A stretch of 64,000 nt of DNA from Candidatus Saccharicenans sp. (GCA_017992175.1 JAGOPD010000001.1:1-64000); one strand, 5' to 3'; shown: positions 1 through 7,983, counted from the first letter of the stretch. Numbers and translations are program-made. The notes: generated by a model from the sequence alone, not told the origin.

Positions 1-314
1 ATAATGATTATCTGGAAATGGCCGGCGAAGCTGGCCTGGCCGGGGGCGGAGCCCTAATTCTCAGTGGATTATGGCTATTCGGTTTGGGAGTAAGACGTTA
101 TTTTAAGACCGGTGATTCTCTAACCCGCGGCCTGTCCTTAGGCGCCCTGATGGGAGTTATGGCTCTTTTTTTCCATAGCCTAACCGACTTCAGCCTCAGG
201 ATGCCCGGAAATGCTATCGTCTGGCTATCTCTTTTTGTTCTTAGCCTCAAGATTCCACTGTTTGGCTCGAGGGATTTTAGTGACGAAGATCTGAAAGGAC
301 ATGAACGTGACTGA
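1..314 (+). CDS. O-antigen ligase-like polysaccharide polymerase/ligase, C-terminal end (partial)
   Basis: The gene enters from before the window and is read in the frame of base 3. It opens with NDYLEMAGEAG, which resembles the (H)NDYLE..AE.G signature in the large periplasmic loop of Wzy_C/O-antigen ligase proteins; bases 1-2 (AT) are compatible with the preceding His codon. Two hydrophobic segments follow (about residues 12-28 and 47-80 of the visible part), with HSLTDFSLRMPGNA between them, another feature of this family. These inner-membrane proteins ligate or polymerise undecaprenyl-linked glycans. The stop overlaps the next gene by 14 nt, so the two are probably co-translated. Only the last 104 codons are visible, so ligase, polymerase and glycosylation roles cannot be told apart. 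Confidence 0.7.
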   Translation, partial: NDYLEMAGEAGLAGGGALILSGLWLFGLGVRRYFKTGDSLTRGLSLGALMGVMALFFHSLTDFSLRMPGNAIVWLSLFVLSLKIPLFGSRDFSDEDLKGHERD

Positions 315-981
315 TCTGGCTAAAAGCCGGCCCGGAGGGAAAAAGATTTTCCTGTTAATTGTCTGCTTAGCCGGTCTGGCTGTCTCGGTCTGTTCTTATC
401 TGGGTCACTATCACTTCAGCCTTTATCAATCCGAAAAAATGAAGATGCGCAGTCTGGAAAGAGATTTTGGAAAACTGCAGGGAAGACTCCAGCGGGCAGT
501 CAGCTGGTATTCTTCGCCTGAGTTTTATTTAGAGCTGGGCCGGTTGCGGCTGCTAAGAGCCATGGCTGAAATTGAATTCGGCCAGCCTGAAAAAAGTGAA
601 TCCTATCTCGGCCAGGCTTCAGAAGCTTTAAAACGGGCCATCTTTTTACGACCGGTTGATTATGCCGCTTTCTGGGAGCTAAGCAAGGTCTATTTCTTGA
701 TGAACTATCCCCTGCCGGTTTATGCTGACAAAGGGCGGGAACTCTGCTGGGAAGCCATCAACCGGGCTCCTCATGATGAGTTTCTGCTGAGCCGTACGCT
801 GGTCGTTTTTTTCGAACAATGGCTGCTTCTCTCTGAGCAAGAAAAAATGAAAATTCAACAGGCAATAAAAGGTCAGGAGGCGGCCAACCCTGGATTTCTT
901 GACCGCTTTAAAAGAAAGTGGCCAGGCGGGCAGGCCGAAAAGGAAGAACTGGCCTCCCGTCTTAAAGAGTTAGGTTTTTAA
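301..981 (+). CDS. TPR-like membrane-anchored protein
   Basis: This 226-residue protein has a short basic N-terminus, one membrane segment (about residues 16-34) and then a helical, probably extracytoplasmic region. The helices around residues 75-150 (for example QASEALKRAIFLRPVDYAAFWELS) have the spacing of tetratricopeptide repeats. It overlaps the preceding ligase-like gene by 14 nt, and TPR proteins often accompany O-antigen ligase genes, so a role in surface-polysaccharide assembly is inferred. The start is uncertain: ATG at 301 lies too close to the AAAGGA at 294-299, and GTG at 307 would be better spaced. No catalytic motif is seen. Confidence 0.65.
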   Translation: MNVTDLAKSRPGGKKIFLLIVCLAGLAVSVCSYLGHYHFSLYQSEKMKMRSLERDFGKLQGRLQRAVSWYSSPEFYLELGRLRLLRAMAEIEFGQPEKSESYLGQASEALKRAIFLRPVDYAAFWELSKVYFLMNYPLPVYADKGRELCWEAINRAPHDEFLLSRTLVVFFEQWLLLSEQEKMKIQQAIKGQEAANPGFLDRFKRKWPGGQAEKEELASRLKELGF

Positions 982-1067
982 CCAGTGATTAATCGGCCTT
1001 CAGACCAGAAAGGGGTGGGACGGAGAAAGGCTTTAAGAACTATAATATTAAAGCAGGATAAAAAAGG

Positions 1068-1640
1068 ATGAGCGATAAAATCAGAAGATTAGGCCGCAGC
1101 TTTTATGAGCAATCAACCTTAAAAGTAGCCCGCGAACTGCTCGGTAAATATATTGTCAGAATAGCCGGTTCAAAAAAGCTAACCGGTAAAATCGTTGAGA
1201 CCGAAGCCTATATCGGACCAAAAGATAAGGCTTCGCATGCTTACGGAGGTAAGGTGACTCCCCGCAACCGGGTAGAATATCTGGCTGGCGGACACATCTA
1301 TATCTATCTGGTCTACGGGATGTACTGGCAATTAAATATTACCACCGGCCAGGCCGGAAAGCCCGAATGTGTCTTAATCAGAGCTCTCCAAGTTCCCGGC
1401 GAAAGTAAAGAGCTGGCCTCAGGGCCGGGCAAGCTCTGCCGCTATTTACAGCTGGATAAATCTTTTTACGGGGAAGATTTAACCAGGTCTAAAATTATCT
1501 GGGTTGAGGATAGAGGAGAGACCATTAAGCCCGCCCAACTGGAGAGAACCCCCAGGATAGGTATTGATTATGCCGGCCCCTACTGGTCACAAAAAAAATG
1601 GCGGTTTATCCTTAAACCAGGAAAAACCGGGAGCCGGTAA
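1068..1640 (+). CDS. mpg: DNA-3-methyladenine glycosylase (AAG/MPG family)
   Basis: This 190-residue protein excises alkylated purines such as 3-methyladenine, and often hypoxanthine, to start base-excision repair. It matches the AAG/MPG family along its length: an N-terminal ARELLGK segment, the conserved GKIVETEAYIGPKDKASHAYGG stretch holding the family's catalytic Glu, the IYLVYGMYWQLNI segment and the ASGPGKLC turn. The length is normal for bacterial members. An AGGA lies about 9 nt upstream of the ATG, and a TATAAT at 1041-1046 could be a -10 box, though no good -35 accompanies it. The glycosidase gene follows after 13 nt, so the two may be co-transcribed, without an obvious functional link. 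Confidence 0.9.
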   Translation: MSDKIRRLGRSFYEQSTLKVARELLGKYIVRIAGSKKLTGKIVETEAYIGPKDKASHAYGGKVTPRNRVEYLAGGHIYIYLVYGMYWQLNITTGQAGKPECVLIRALQVPGESKELASGPGKLCRYLQLDKSFYGEDLTRSKIIWVEDRGETIKPAQLERTPRIGIDYAGPYWSQKKWRFILKPGKTGSR

Positions 1641-1653
1641 AAAAGGAGATAAA

Positions 1654-2817
1654 TTGAAAACAAAACTGAAAAAAATATCTAGCCTTCTGGTCTTAAGCTT
1701 TCTCCTGGTGATTACCCTGAATGGCTCTCAGCTCAAATCAGATGAAATACGTACATCAACTGTCAGGTTCAGTCATTTTCTCCGCGGCCTAAACTTGCCT
1801 TACTGGTTCTGGCTAAATCAGGGAGAACTCCAGCCGCTCCCAAAAAGATATTCAGCCGGTGATCTCAGTCTGATTAAAAAACTGGGTTTTACTTTTGTGA
1901 GGGTGCCAGTTGATATGGCCAACATTTATGCTCCCGACCGGGATGACAGGCTTGATCCGGCTGCCCTCGAACTTCTACTCTCCGGAATAAAAATTATCCT
2001 GAAGAGCGGCCTGGCTGTTAATTTTGATCTCCACAGTATTTCTCAAAAAACCGGTGGTTCCAATTATTCTGGTCCTCTCGGCCAGGACGAAAAATTCACC
2101 GCTGAATTTATCAATTTCTGGCAGCACCTGGCTGAGAAGCTGGCCATCTTCGATCCTGACTGGCTGTTGATTGAACCGATGAATGAACCGGTTTTTCTGT
2201 TAGAAGAATATAAATGGCCGCCAATTCAAAAACAACTATTGCAGGCCATAAGAGAAAAAATGCCTGACCACACTCTGCTGGCGACTGGCGCCCTGTGGTC
2301 TAATCTACCGGGGTTGCTCAGCCTTCAGCCGGTTGATGACCCTAATGTCTGGTATAATTTTCATTTTTATGATCCTCATCTCTTTACTCACCAGGGGGCA
2401 ACCTGGGGTGCACCTTATGAAAAGGATCTCAGGCAGGTTCCTTACCCCTCTTCACCGGCAGCGGTAGAAAAAGCCATTTCCTTAGTTGAAGATGAGAATT
2501 TGAAGAAATATCTCCGGACTTATGGGGAAGAGCGCTGGGACGGTCAGAAAATTGAAACCGAAATTCTTAAAGCCGTAGACTGGGCAGAAAAATACGGAGT
2601 CAGGCTTTTCTGCAACGAATTTGGAGCTTACCGGGACTATTGCTTGCCGCCATTTCGCCGGGCCTGGATCAGGGATGTCCGGCTGGCTCTCGATAAGTAT
2701 CGGATCGGCTGGGCCATGTGGGAATTTGATGGAAGCTTTGGCCTCGTTTTCCGGGAAAAAGGCCGGGCAATAACCGATAAAGATATAGCTTCAGCTCTTG
2801 GCCTAAAGTTGAAATGA
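1654..2817 (+). CDS. Secreted glycoside hydrolase family 5 (cellulase-like)
   Basis: This 387-residue protein starts at TTG 1654, preceded by AAAGGAG at 1642-1648. The reading frame stays open upstream into mpg, but only this start puts a signal peptide (basic start, hydrophobic residues about 9-22) at the N-terminus. The body is a GH5-type TIM barrel: FVRVPVDMANIY, NFDLHS, acid/base Glu about 178 in EPMNEP, His/Tyr in NFHFYDP, and the nucleophile Glu about 322 in CNEFGAY, followed by WAMWEFDG. GH5 enzymes cleave beta-1,4-glucans, mannans or related glycans by a retaining mechanism; the substrate cannot be read from sequence. It probably acts outside the cytoplasm. Confidence 0.85.
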   Translation: MKTKLKKISSLLVLSFLLVITLNGSQLKSDEIRTSTVRFSHFLRGLNLPYWFWLNQGELQPLPKRYSAGDLSLIKKLGFTFVRVPVDMANIYAPDRDDRLDPAALELLLSGIKIILKSGLAVNFDLHSISQKTGGSNYSGPLGQDEKFTAEFINFWQHLAEKLAIFDPDWLLIEPMNEPVFLLEEYKWPPIQKQLLQAIREKMPDHTLLATGALWSNLPGLLSLQPVDDPNVWYNFHFYDPHLFTHQGATWGAPYEKDLRQVPYPSSPAAVEKAISLVEDENLKKYLRTYGEERWDGQKIETEILKAVDWAEKYGVRLFCNEFGAYRDYCLPPFRRAWIRDVRLALDKYRIGWAMWEFDGSFGLVFREKGRAITDKDIASALGLKLK

Positions 2818-2835
2818 AAAAAAGCCTCTAAGGCT
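2817..2835 (-). terminator. Probable intrinsic terminator for the minus-strand gene at 2846-3340
   Basis: Read on the minus strand, AGCCT-TAG-AGGCT forms a 5-bp hairpin followed directly by seven T residues (plus-strand A-run at 2817-2823). It lies in the 28-nt gap between the convergent GH5 gene and the 164-residue protein gene. The stem is short, so efficiency is uncertain. Confidence 0.5.
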
Positions 2836-2845
2836 GACCGGAAGA

Positions 2846-3340
2846 TTAACCGCTGGTTAAAATTTTATAGCTGTCACAAATTTCCTTGAATTTGTCCTTG
2901 ACCTCTTTAGGGAGTGTAGAAGCAGAAATCCGGCCAAACAATTTGAGACGCGAAATTTGATCAAGATAATGTTCTACCTGATCTGCCTGGCCTAATTGAT
3001 AGGCAGAAACAGTCAGATAAACATAGGCCTGGCCGAGAAGATCAGGCTCATCCAGCAAGCCGAAAGCAGCTATCTTAAAATTCTCAAAGGCCTTTTTATA
3101 ATCGCCACGGTTAAAGTTGGCTCTGGCTTCTTCAAAAACCTTGAGATAGAAAGGGTCAGTAACCAGCTGATGCCCGGACGAAGTGGACTGAGCAGCCAGT
3201 TTGGTGCTGCCCCCGGCCAGCAGAATAATAAACAGGCTCATCGAGATGAACAAAACAGGTCCCCTCTGCCTGCGAGCAATCAACTTCTCTTCTCCATGCC
3301 TGAACTGACTTTTACCCTTTTTCTGTTGATAAGACAACAA
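2846..3340 (-). CDS. Secreted or membrane-anchored TPR-like protein of unknown function
   Basis: I do not recognise this 164-residue protein as a named family. After a basic N-terminus (about residues 1-28) it has one hydrophobic segment (about 30-46) ending in LAAQS, which could be a signal-peptidase site or a membrane anchor. The rest is helical with TPR-like repeats (ARANFNRGDYKKAFENFKIA, then YVYLTVSAYQLGQADQVEHYL). It is convergent with the GH5 gene and divergent from the ATP synthase cluster, and looks like a single-gene unit with its own terminator. An overlapping plus-strand frame at 2996-3358 has no such features and is a shadow. Confidence 0.65.
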   Translation of the reverse strand: MLSYQQKKGKSQFRHGEEKLIARRQRGPVLFISMSLFIILLAGGSTKLAAQSTSSGHQLVTDPFYLKVFEEARANFNRGDYKKAFENFKIAAFGLLDEPDLLGQAYVYLTVSAYQLGQADQVEHYLDQISRLKLFGRISASTLPKEVKDKFKEICDSYKILTSG

Positions 3341-3355
3341 ATTAAGATTTATTAT
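3326..3355 (+). promoter_or_regulatory. Possible sigma-70 promoter of the F0 cluster
   Basis: TTGATA at 3326-3331 and TATTAT at 3350-3355 are separated by 18 nt and point toward atpZ, whose start is about 50 nt downstream of the predicted transcription start. The -35 box lies inside the 5' end of the divergent gene. Support comes only from the match to consensus. Confidence 0.35.
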
Positions 3356-3414
3356 TGAATATTATAGTGATTAATGCAAGAAAAAGGTAGCTTTATCTGG
3401 AGGAGAGGAAATCA

Positions 3415-3663
3415 TTGGTTCGCCCTGATTTTAAGAAGATGACAGCGGTGTCCTCTTTAGCCCTGATTTTGCCCTCCTCGATTGCTGTCGGCCTGGCTAT
3501 TGGTTATTTACTTGACCGCTGGTTTAAAACCGAGCCTTATCTGCTGCTTATCTGGCTGGTCTTCGGTATAATATCAGGATTATTGAATCTTTTCCGCGGG
3601 ATAAGAAAATATTTAAGAGAAAATGAAGCCCCGGACAGCCTCAATAAAAAGGAAGATGAGTAA
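3415..3663 (+). CDS. AtpZ/AtpI-family F0-associated small membrane protein
   Basis: This 82-residue protein starts at TTG 3415 behind a strong GGAGGAGAGG ribosome site. It has two membrane segments (about residues 12-31 and 41-60) with the LPSSIAVGLAIGYLLDRWF signature of the AtpZ/AtpI family, small proteins encoded at the head of F-type ATP synthase operons. Family members assist c-ring assembly or Mg2+/Ca2+ uptake; which applies here is unknown. It is the first gene of the atpZ-I-B-E group. Confidence 0.8.
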   Translation: MVRPDFKKMTAVSSLALILPSSIAVGLAIGYLLDRWFKTEPYLLLIWLVFGIISGLLNLFRGIRKYLRENEAPDSLNKKEDE

Positions 3664-3675
3664 ATCAGGTGTCAG

Positions 3676-4077
3676 ATGGAAGAAATAACCTCTCCCGATC
3701 AGTTTGAAAAATCTTTAAAAAGAGTTCCGGTTGAGACTTTAGCTATAGGTTGTCTGGCCTCGATTTTAGTTCTGTTATTCTTTGATCCCGTCTCGGCGGT
3801 TCTGGTGGCCGGGGGAGCCATCCTGGCCGCCGTTGGCTTTATTAGCCTGAAATCTTTTGTTAACCGTTATCTCGGCGGAAAGAGAACTGTCCTGGTGAAG
3901 AGGGCCCTGGTCCTGTTCAGCCTGCGCCTTTTATTGATTTGCCTGATCTTTTTGGCTATAATTTTTATCTTTAGAGGAAAGGTTATTGCTTTCGTTGCCG
4001 GCTTTTCTTCAATGGTGGTAGCCGTCTTGATAGAAGCCATCAGAAACCTGGTGAATATAAAACAATGGAAGGCTTAG
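3676..4077 (+). CDS. atpI: ATP synthase subunit I
   Basis: This 133-residue protein has about four membrane segments (around residues 23-40, 40-57, 73-95 and 98-115) and lies between AtpZ and subunit a, the usual place of AtpI. AtpI proteins act as chaperones or stabilisers of c-ring assembly. Sequence conservation in this family is poor, so the call rests mainly on topology and position. A weak AGGTG precedes the ATG by about 5 nt. The gene overlaps atpB by 13 nt, implying translational coupling. Confidence 0.75.
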   Translation: MEEITSPDQFEKSLKRVPVETLAIGCLASILVLLFFDPVSAVLVAGGAILAAVGFISLKSFVNRYLGGKRTVLVKRALVLFSLRLLLICLIFLAIIFIFRGKVIAFVAGFSSMVVAVLIEAIRNLVNIKQWKA

Positions 4078-4808
4078 AGCATTCTCTTCCCCTGGTCCAG
4101 GGCTTTAATCTGATTTTTGGCCCGGTGGTGGCAGCTGTCCTCAGAGTCTTCGGCCAGGAAGTTAAAGATCCCTACCACTTGATACCAGACTATGTGGTCA
4201 TGAGTATTATAGTAGTTGTTTTACTATCTATCCTTCTGGGCCTTTTCGGCCGGCGATTGCAGCTTGTTCCCACCAGGTCCCAGGTTATTCTGGAGAGCCT
4301 GATTGATTTCTTTGAAGGCCTGATTGACGATACGATGGGCTTAGAAGGCAGAAAATACCTGCCTCTGGTGGCTTCGGTCGGACTTTTTATTCTAACTGCT
4401 AATCTTCTTGGCTTAATTCCCGGTTTTATGGCTCCAACCAGTAAATTGAATGTGACTCTGGGCTGCGCTCTGGTTGTCTGGCTTTATTATCACTGGCAGG
4501 GGATTAAAGCTCAAGGTTTGTTCGGCTATCTGAAGCACTTTACGGGCGGAAACCCATTTCTGGCCCCGCTGCTCCTGCCAATTGAAATCATTTCCCATTT
4601 GTCCCGGCCGGTTTCGCTTTCCATGCGTCTTTTTGGCAATATTTTTTCTGAAGAATTATTAATTCTGATCATGCTATCCATCATTCCCTATCTTTTACCT
4701 TTGCCTTTTATGGCTATAGCCATTTTTACTGCTGTCATTCAGGCTTATGTCTTTGTTTTGCTGACCTGCATCTACTTAGCCGGAGCGGTGGAGGAAGAAC
4801 AAGAATGA
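4065..4808 (+). CDS. atpB: F0F1 ATP synthase subunit a
   Basis: This 247-residue membrane protein forms the ion channel half-sites against the c-ring. It shows the conserved helix SRPVSLSMRLFGNIFSEELL, with the essential Arg in SMRLFGN, the NLLGLIPG segment in the middle and a C-terminal AVIQAYVFVLLTCIYL helix. Length and order match bacterial subunit a. It overlaps atpI by 13 nt and is followed after 30 nt by the c-subunit gene. Genes for b, delta, alpha, gamma, beta and epsilon are not here, so the ATP synthase genes are split in this genome. Confidence 0.95.
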   Translation: MEGLEHSLPLVQGFNLIFGPVVAAVLRVFGQEVKDPYHLIPDYVVMSIIVVVLLSILLGLFGRRLQLVPTRSQVILESLIDFFEGLIDDTMGLEGRKYLPLVASVGLFILTANLLGLIPGFMAPTSKLNVTLGCALVVWLYYHWQGIKAQGLFGYLKHFTGGNPFLAPLLLPIEIISHLSRPVSLSMRLFGNIFSEELLILIMLSIIPYLLPLPFMAIAIFTAVIQAYVFVLLTCIYLAGAVEEEQE

Positions 4809-4838
4809 TTGAGAATATAACCAAAAGGAGTATTTTAC

Positions 4839-5174
4839 ATGACAAAAAAAGGTAAGACCTTAGCCCTGTTGCTTTTTTCCCTGATGGTCTCTTTCAGTCC
4901 GCTGGCTGCCCAGACTGTTGATCCGGCCCGGGCTTCTCTATTTAAGCTGTCGCTAATCGTGGGAGGAGCCGTGATCACTGTCGCCGTGGTCGCCGGAGCT
5001 TTCGGCCAGGCTAAAGCCATAACTTCAGCCTGCGAGAGCATTTCCCGCAACCCGGCTGGCGGGCAGAATATCCGCGGTATCCTGATTTTCGGCCTGGTGT
5101 TGATTGAAACGCTGGTTATTTATGCTTTGCTCATCACCATCATCATCCTCATGGTCAAATGGGGAGCTTATTGA
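4839..5174 (+). CDS. atpE: F0F1 ATP synthase subunit c with sodium-type ligands and an N-terminal extension
   Basis: This 111-residue protein has an extra N-terminal hydrophobic segment (about residues 7-24, ending LAAQ) that looks like a signal peptide, followed by the usual two-helix hairpin (about 33-60 and 80-106) with SISRNP in the loop. The ion-carrying carboxylate is Glu90. Gln57, Glu90, Thr91 and Tyr95 fall at the positions of Gln32, Glu65, Ser66 and Tyr70, the sodium ligands known from the Ilyobacter tartaricus c-ring, with identical spacing. A sodium-translocating enzyme is therefore inferred. AAGGAG lies 8 nt before the ATG. A normal c subunit is 75-90 residues; the excess is the leader. 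Confidence 0.93.
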   Translation: MTKKGKTLALLLFSLMVSFSPLAAQTVDPARASLFKLSLIVGGAVITVAVVAGAFGQAKAITSACESISRNPAGGQNIRGILIFGLVLIETLVIYALLITIIILMVKWGAY

Positions 5175-5202
5175 TTAAGCTGCCGTCCTGCTGACCTGAT
5201 AG

Positions 5203-6090
5203 ATGGCTGTTAATTTTTTTCAAATTATTCTAGCTTCCTGGAAAAGGTTTAACGATGACCGCTGTTTTACCGCGGCCATCGTTATTTCTTATTTCTCTCT
5301 GCTTGGCCTGATTCCTTTAATTGCCCTCTTCGCCTTTCTTGGGGGGAAAATTCTTGGTAATTCTGAACTTATTTTCCGCAGTTTAAATATTTTTACTGAT
5401 GAATTTTTTGCTCAGATGGATCCGGCTTTTTTCCAAAAGCTTCAAGCCTTAGGCGGCAGTCTGTCCAATCTGGGCTGGTTCGGGATTATCGGGTCTCTAA
5501 TCGCCGCCTCTTTCCTCTTTTCGAATCTGCTAACCACCATCAACAGGATCTTCCGGGCTAAATATAATCATTCCTTTATTTATAACCGGCTGATTGAATA
5601 TGTGGTTATGCTTCTTATCGGTGTTTTCTTACTGCTGTCTTTATCAATTACTGCTGTCTGGATTGCCTTCCAGCAATTGCTCCGCCAGAGCCCGGTTTTT
5701 TCCGGATTTATTAATCCCCAGGCGGTTAATGTCCTGAACAGCTTCTTCTTTCAGTATCTTCTGCCCTTCTTCTTAACTTTTTTAATGATCTTTATCCTTT
5801 ATAAGTTTATACCCGAGGTCAGAGTTCAGACCCGCAGTGCTCTGCTCGGAGCCGCTATTACTGCTGTCTTCTGGGAGATATTTAAAAGGGGTTTTGCTTT
5901 CTATGCGATCCACTTTTCAGCGGTCGGCCTGGTGCTGTCCAGAGTCCTGGCCGGTACCCTGACTTCTGTTATTTTTTTCCTTCTCTGGATCTCGTCTTCC
6001 CTGGTTATTTTGCTGTGGGGAGCTGAACTGGTGGCCATTATGAATGAAAACAATGAACTGGCCAGCTATCACCGTTCCCGGCCAGCCTGA
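5203..6090 (+). CDS. YihY/BrkB-family inner-membrane protein
   Basis: This 295-residue polytopic protein has the YihY/virulence factor BrkB pattern (family formerly annotated as RNase BN): an N-terminal amphipathic FNDDRCFTAAIVISYFSLLGLIPLI segment, the LWGAELVAIMNE C-terminal region and about six membrane segments. The function of the family is not settled; transport or envelope roles have been proposed. It follows atpE by 28 nt on the same strand and could be read from the same transcript, but it is not an ATP synthase component. No clear ribosome site precedes the ATG. It is convergent with trxA. Confidence 0.85.
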   Translation: MAVNFFQIILASWKRFNDDRCFTAAIVISYFSLLGLIPLIALFAFLGGKILGNSELIFRSLNIFTDEFFAQMDPAFFQKLQALGGSLSNLGWFGIIGSLIAASFLFSNLLTTINRIFRAKYNHSFIYNRLIEYVVMLLIGVFLLLSLSITAVWIAFQQLLRQSPVFSGFINPQAVNVLNSFFFQYLLPFFLTFLMIFILYKFIPEVRVQTRSALLGAAITAVFWEIFKRGFAFYAIHFSAVGLVLSRVLAGTLTSVIFFLLWISSSLVILLWGAELVAIMNENNELASYHRSRPA

Positions 6091-6103
6091 TCAGGTATTT
6101 GTT

Positions 6104-6439
6104 TCAGACCGGCTGAAGGTGACGTCCTAAAAAAGTTTCCAGCTTGGATTTAGTTGAAGCTCCGGTCAGAGAATCAACCGGCTGCCCGTTCTTGAAAAGA
6201 ATCATAGTCGGAATGCTCAGGATCTGATAGCGGCTCGACAGGCCTGAATTCTCGTCAACATTGAGTTTGACCACCTTTAGTTTCCCCTGATAACTTTCAG
6301 CTAGGTCTTCTATCACTGGTGCCACCATTTGACAGGGTCCACACCAGGGGGCAAAGAAATCAACCAGCACTGGCAAATTGGACTTAAGTACTTCCTGCTC
6401 GAAATTGCTTTCATTGAGTTGAAGAACTTTATTGCTCAT
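6104..6439 (-). CDS. trxA: Thioredoxin
   Basis: This 111-residue cytoplasmic dithiol-disulfide oxidoreductase has the canonical FFAPWCGPC active site (Cys33 and Cys36), the cis-Pro in SIPTMILFKNGQ and normal thioredoxin length. Its ATG overlaps the stop of the upstream glycogen synthase gene in an ATGA, so translation is coupled, and AGGAGG lies just inside the end of glgA. The pairing of thioredoxin with glycogen synthase is unusual and could be functional or incidental. A thioredoxin reductase is not in the window. Confidence 0.95.
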   Translation of the reverse strand: MSNKVLQLNESNFEQEVLKSNLPVLVDFFAPWCGPCQMVAPVIEDLAESYQGKLKVVKLNVDENSGLSSRYQILSIPTMILFKNGQPVDSLTGASTKSKLETFLGRHLQPV

Positions 6440-7893
6440 CCTGACCTCCTTTTTAACCTGACGGCTTTTTGATAAAGAATTTCATATTGAGAAATAACCC
6501 GTGTCCAGGAATTATTCTGATCTAGACAGCGGGACATGATGTTTGACCAGACCTCCGGCTGCCGGTAAAAGGTCAGGGCTTCTCTCACCGCTCTTAAAAA
6601 GGCCTGGCTGGAATAGTCGCCAAACTCAAAACTATGACCGGAATTATTTTCTGGAGAGAAAGGCTCCATCGATTCCCGCAAACCGCCGACTGACCTGGCT
6701 ACCGGTACCGTTCCATATCTCATAGCTTGCATCAGGGTTAGCCCGCAGGGCTCTTCGAGCGAAGGCATCAATAAAAGATCAGCGCCGGCGATCACCCGGT
6801 GAAAAAATCCTGGGCTCAAATCGAGCTGAACGCCCAGTTTTCCCCGGTGAATGTCCTGAAGCTTCAAAAGCGCCTGTTCATAAATCTCATTGCCCTGCCC
6901 GGCTACTACCAGACCGCAATCCAGATCCAGGAGATCATTAATGGCTTCAAGGATCAGCTCTATACCTTTTAATCTGGTCAGATAGCCAACCACAGCTAAC
7001 ACCGGCCTGGTTTCATTGAGCTGCAGGCCAAAGTCTTTAATCAACTGTCTTTTACAGGCTTTTTTCCCGGAGAGGTCAGCAGGGGAAAAATTGGCCGGAA
7101 TCAGGGGATCAGTGGCCGGGTTCCACTCTTCAGTGTCTAAACCATTTCTCAGGCCGTAAAGCGGCTTATTCCTTTTTGAGAATAAACTGCTGACTTCTTG
7201 ATGATGCTTTAAAACTTCGTCCCGGTAGCTTGCACTGACCGTATTAACCACTTCTGAAAAAAGTATGCCGGCCTTCAGAAAATTAAATTTACCCCTGAAG
7301 GCTAACTGATGGGAATTGAGATAGTTCCAGCTAAGACTGGTCAGTCCGAGAGATTCGGCCGGGAATTCTCCCTGATAAGAAAAATTATGGATGGTCAGAA
7401 GAGCAGCTGCCTTTTTCAGGTTCGGTTTTTTTTGATAAATCGATTTTAGGAAAAGAGGCGCAACGGCGGTTGCCCAGTTATGGCAGTGAATTACATCCAG
7501 CTTCATTCTGGAAGCAGCGAGGAATTCGCAGACCGCCCGGTTAAGAAAGATAAACCTTTCATCATTATCGAGATAATCACCCTTAGGCGAGCCATAGATA
7601 TAATCCCGGTGAAAATACTTTGGCTGATCAATAAGATAAAGGCTGTATTTATCAACTTCAGCCTTGAAAACTGCGGTCTGGAGCTTCTTAGAGCCAACCG
7701 GCACCAGAAGCTCAGGTTGAAGAGCTTTTTTGTTAAGGGATTCAAGTTCAGACCGGCGGTAATAAGGCAGAAAAACAGATACTTCATGACCAGCCCTGGC
7801 CAGGTACTTGGCCAATCCAGCTATGGCTTCGGCCAGCTCGCCTGATCTGGCATAAGGAGATAATTCCGGGGTAAGAAGAGCAATTTTCAGCAT
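6436..7893 (-). CDS. glgA: Glycogen (starch) synthase, GT5 family
   Basis: This 485-residue enzyme adds glucose from ADP- or UDP-glucose to the end of an alpha-1,4-glucan. The N-terminal Rossmann domain begins KIALLTPELSPYARSGELAE; the usual KTGGL nucleotide-loop motif reads RSGEL here. The C-terminal GT-B domain carries GYLTRLKGIELI and SLEEPCGLTLMQAMRYGTVPVARSVGGL, typical of GT5. Length agrees with bacterial GlgA. TAAGGGAAA precedes the ATG, and a good promoter lies at 7910-7938. The altered KTGGL-type motif leaves donor specificity open. Other glycogen genes are not present here. Confidence 0.88.
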   Translation of the reverse strand: MLKIALLTPELSPYARSGELAEAIAGLAKYLARAGHEVSVFLPYYRRSELESLNKKALQPELLVPVGSKKLQTAVFKAEVDKYSLYLIDQPKYFHRDYIYGSPKGDYLDNDERFIFLNRAVCEFLAASRMKLDVIHCHNWATAVAPLFLKSIYQKKPNLKKAAALLTIHNFSYQGEFPAESLGLTSLSWNYLNSHQLAFRGKFNFLKAGILFSEVVNTVSASYRDEVLKHHQEVSSLFSKRNKPLYGLRNGLDTEEWNPATDPLIPANFSPADLSGKKACKRQLIKDFGLQLNETRPVLAVVGYLTRLKGIELILEAINDLLDLDCGLVVAGQGNEIYEQALLKLQDIHRGKLGVQLDLSPGFFHRVIAGADLLLMPSLEEPCGLTLMQAMRYGTVPVARSVGGLRESMEPFSPENNSGHSFEFGDYSSQAFLRAVREALTFYRQPEVWSNIMSRCLDQNNSWTRVISQYEILYQKAVRLKRRSG

Positions 7894-7909
7894 TTTCCCT
7901 TAGATAAAA

Positions 7910-7938
7910 ATAATAGCTGTCTTAGATTCAAAAATCAA
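7910..7938 (-). promoter_or_regulatory. Probable sigma-70 promoter of glgA-trxA
   Basis: On the minus strand TTGATT (7938-7933) and TATTAT (7915-7910) are separated by exactly 17 nt. The predicted start is about 10 nt before the glgA ATG. It lies in the 90-nt gap between nadK and glgA, suggesting glgA-trxA is independent of the long upstream operon. Confidence 0.5.
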
Positions 7939-7983
7939 ACCAACAGGGAACTGCCTTACAGGAGAGAATTAAATTAACCCGGG

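Noticed and set aside
2996-3358. Plus-strand 120-codon frame opposite the gene at 2846-3340
   Set aside because: It has no ribosome site or recognisable features, and the opposite strand encodes a protein with a signal-like segment and TPR-like repeats.
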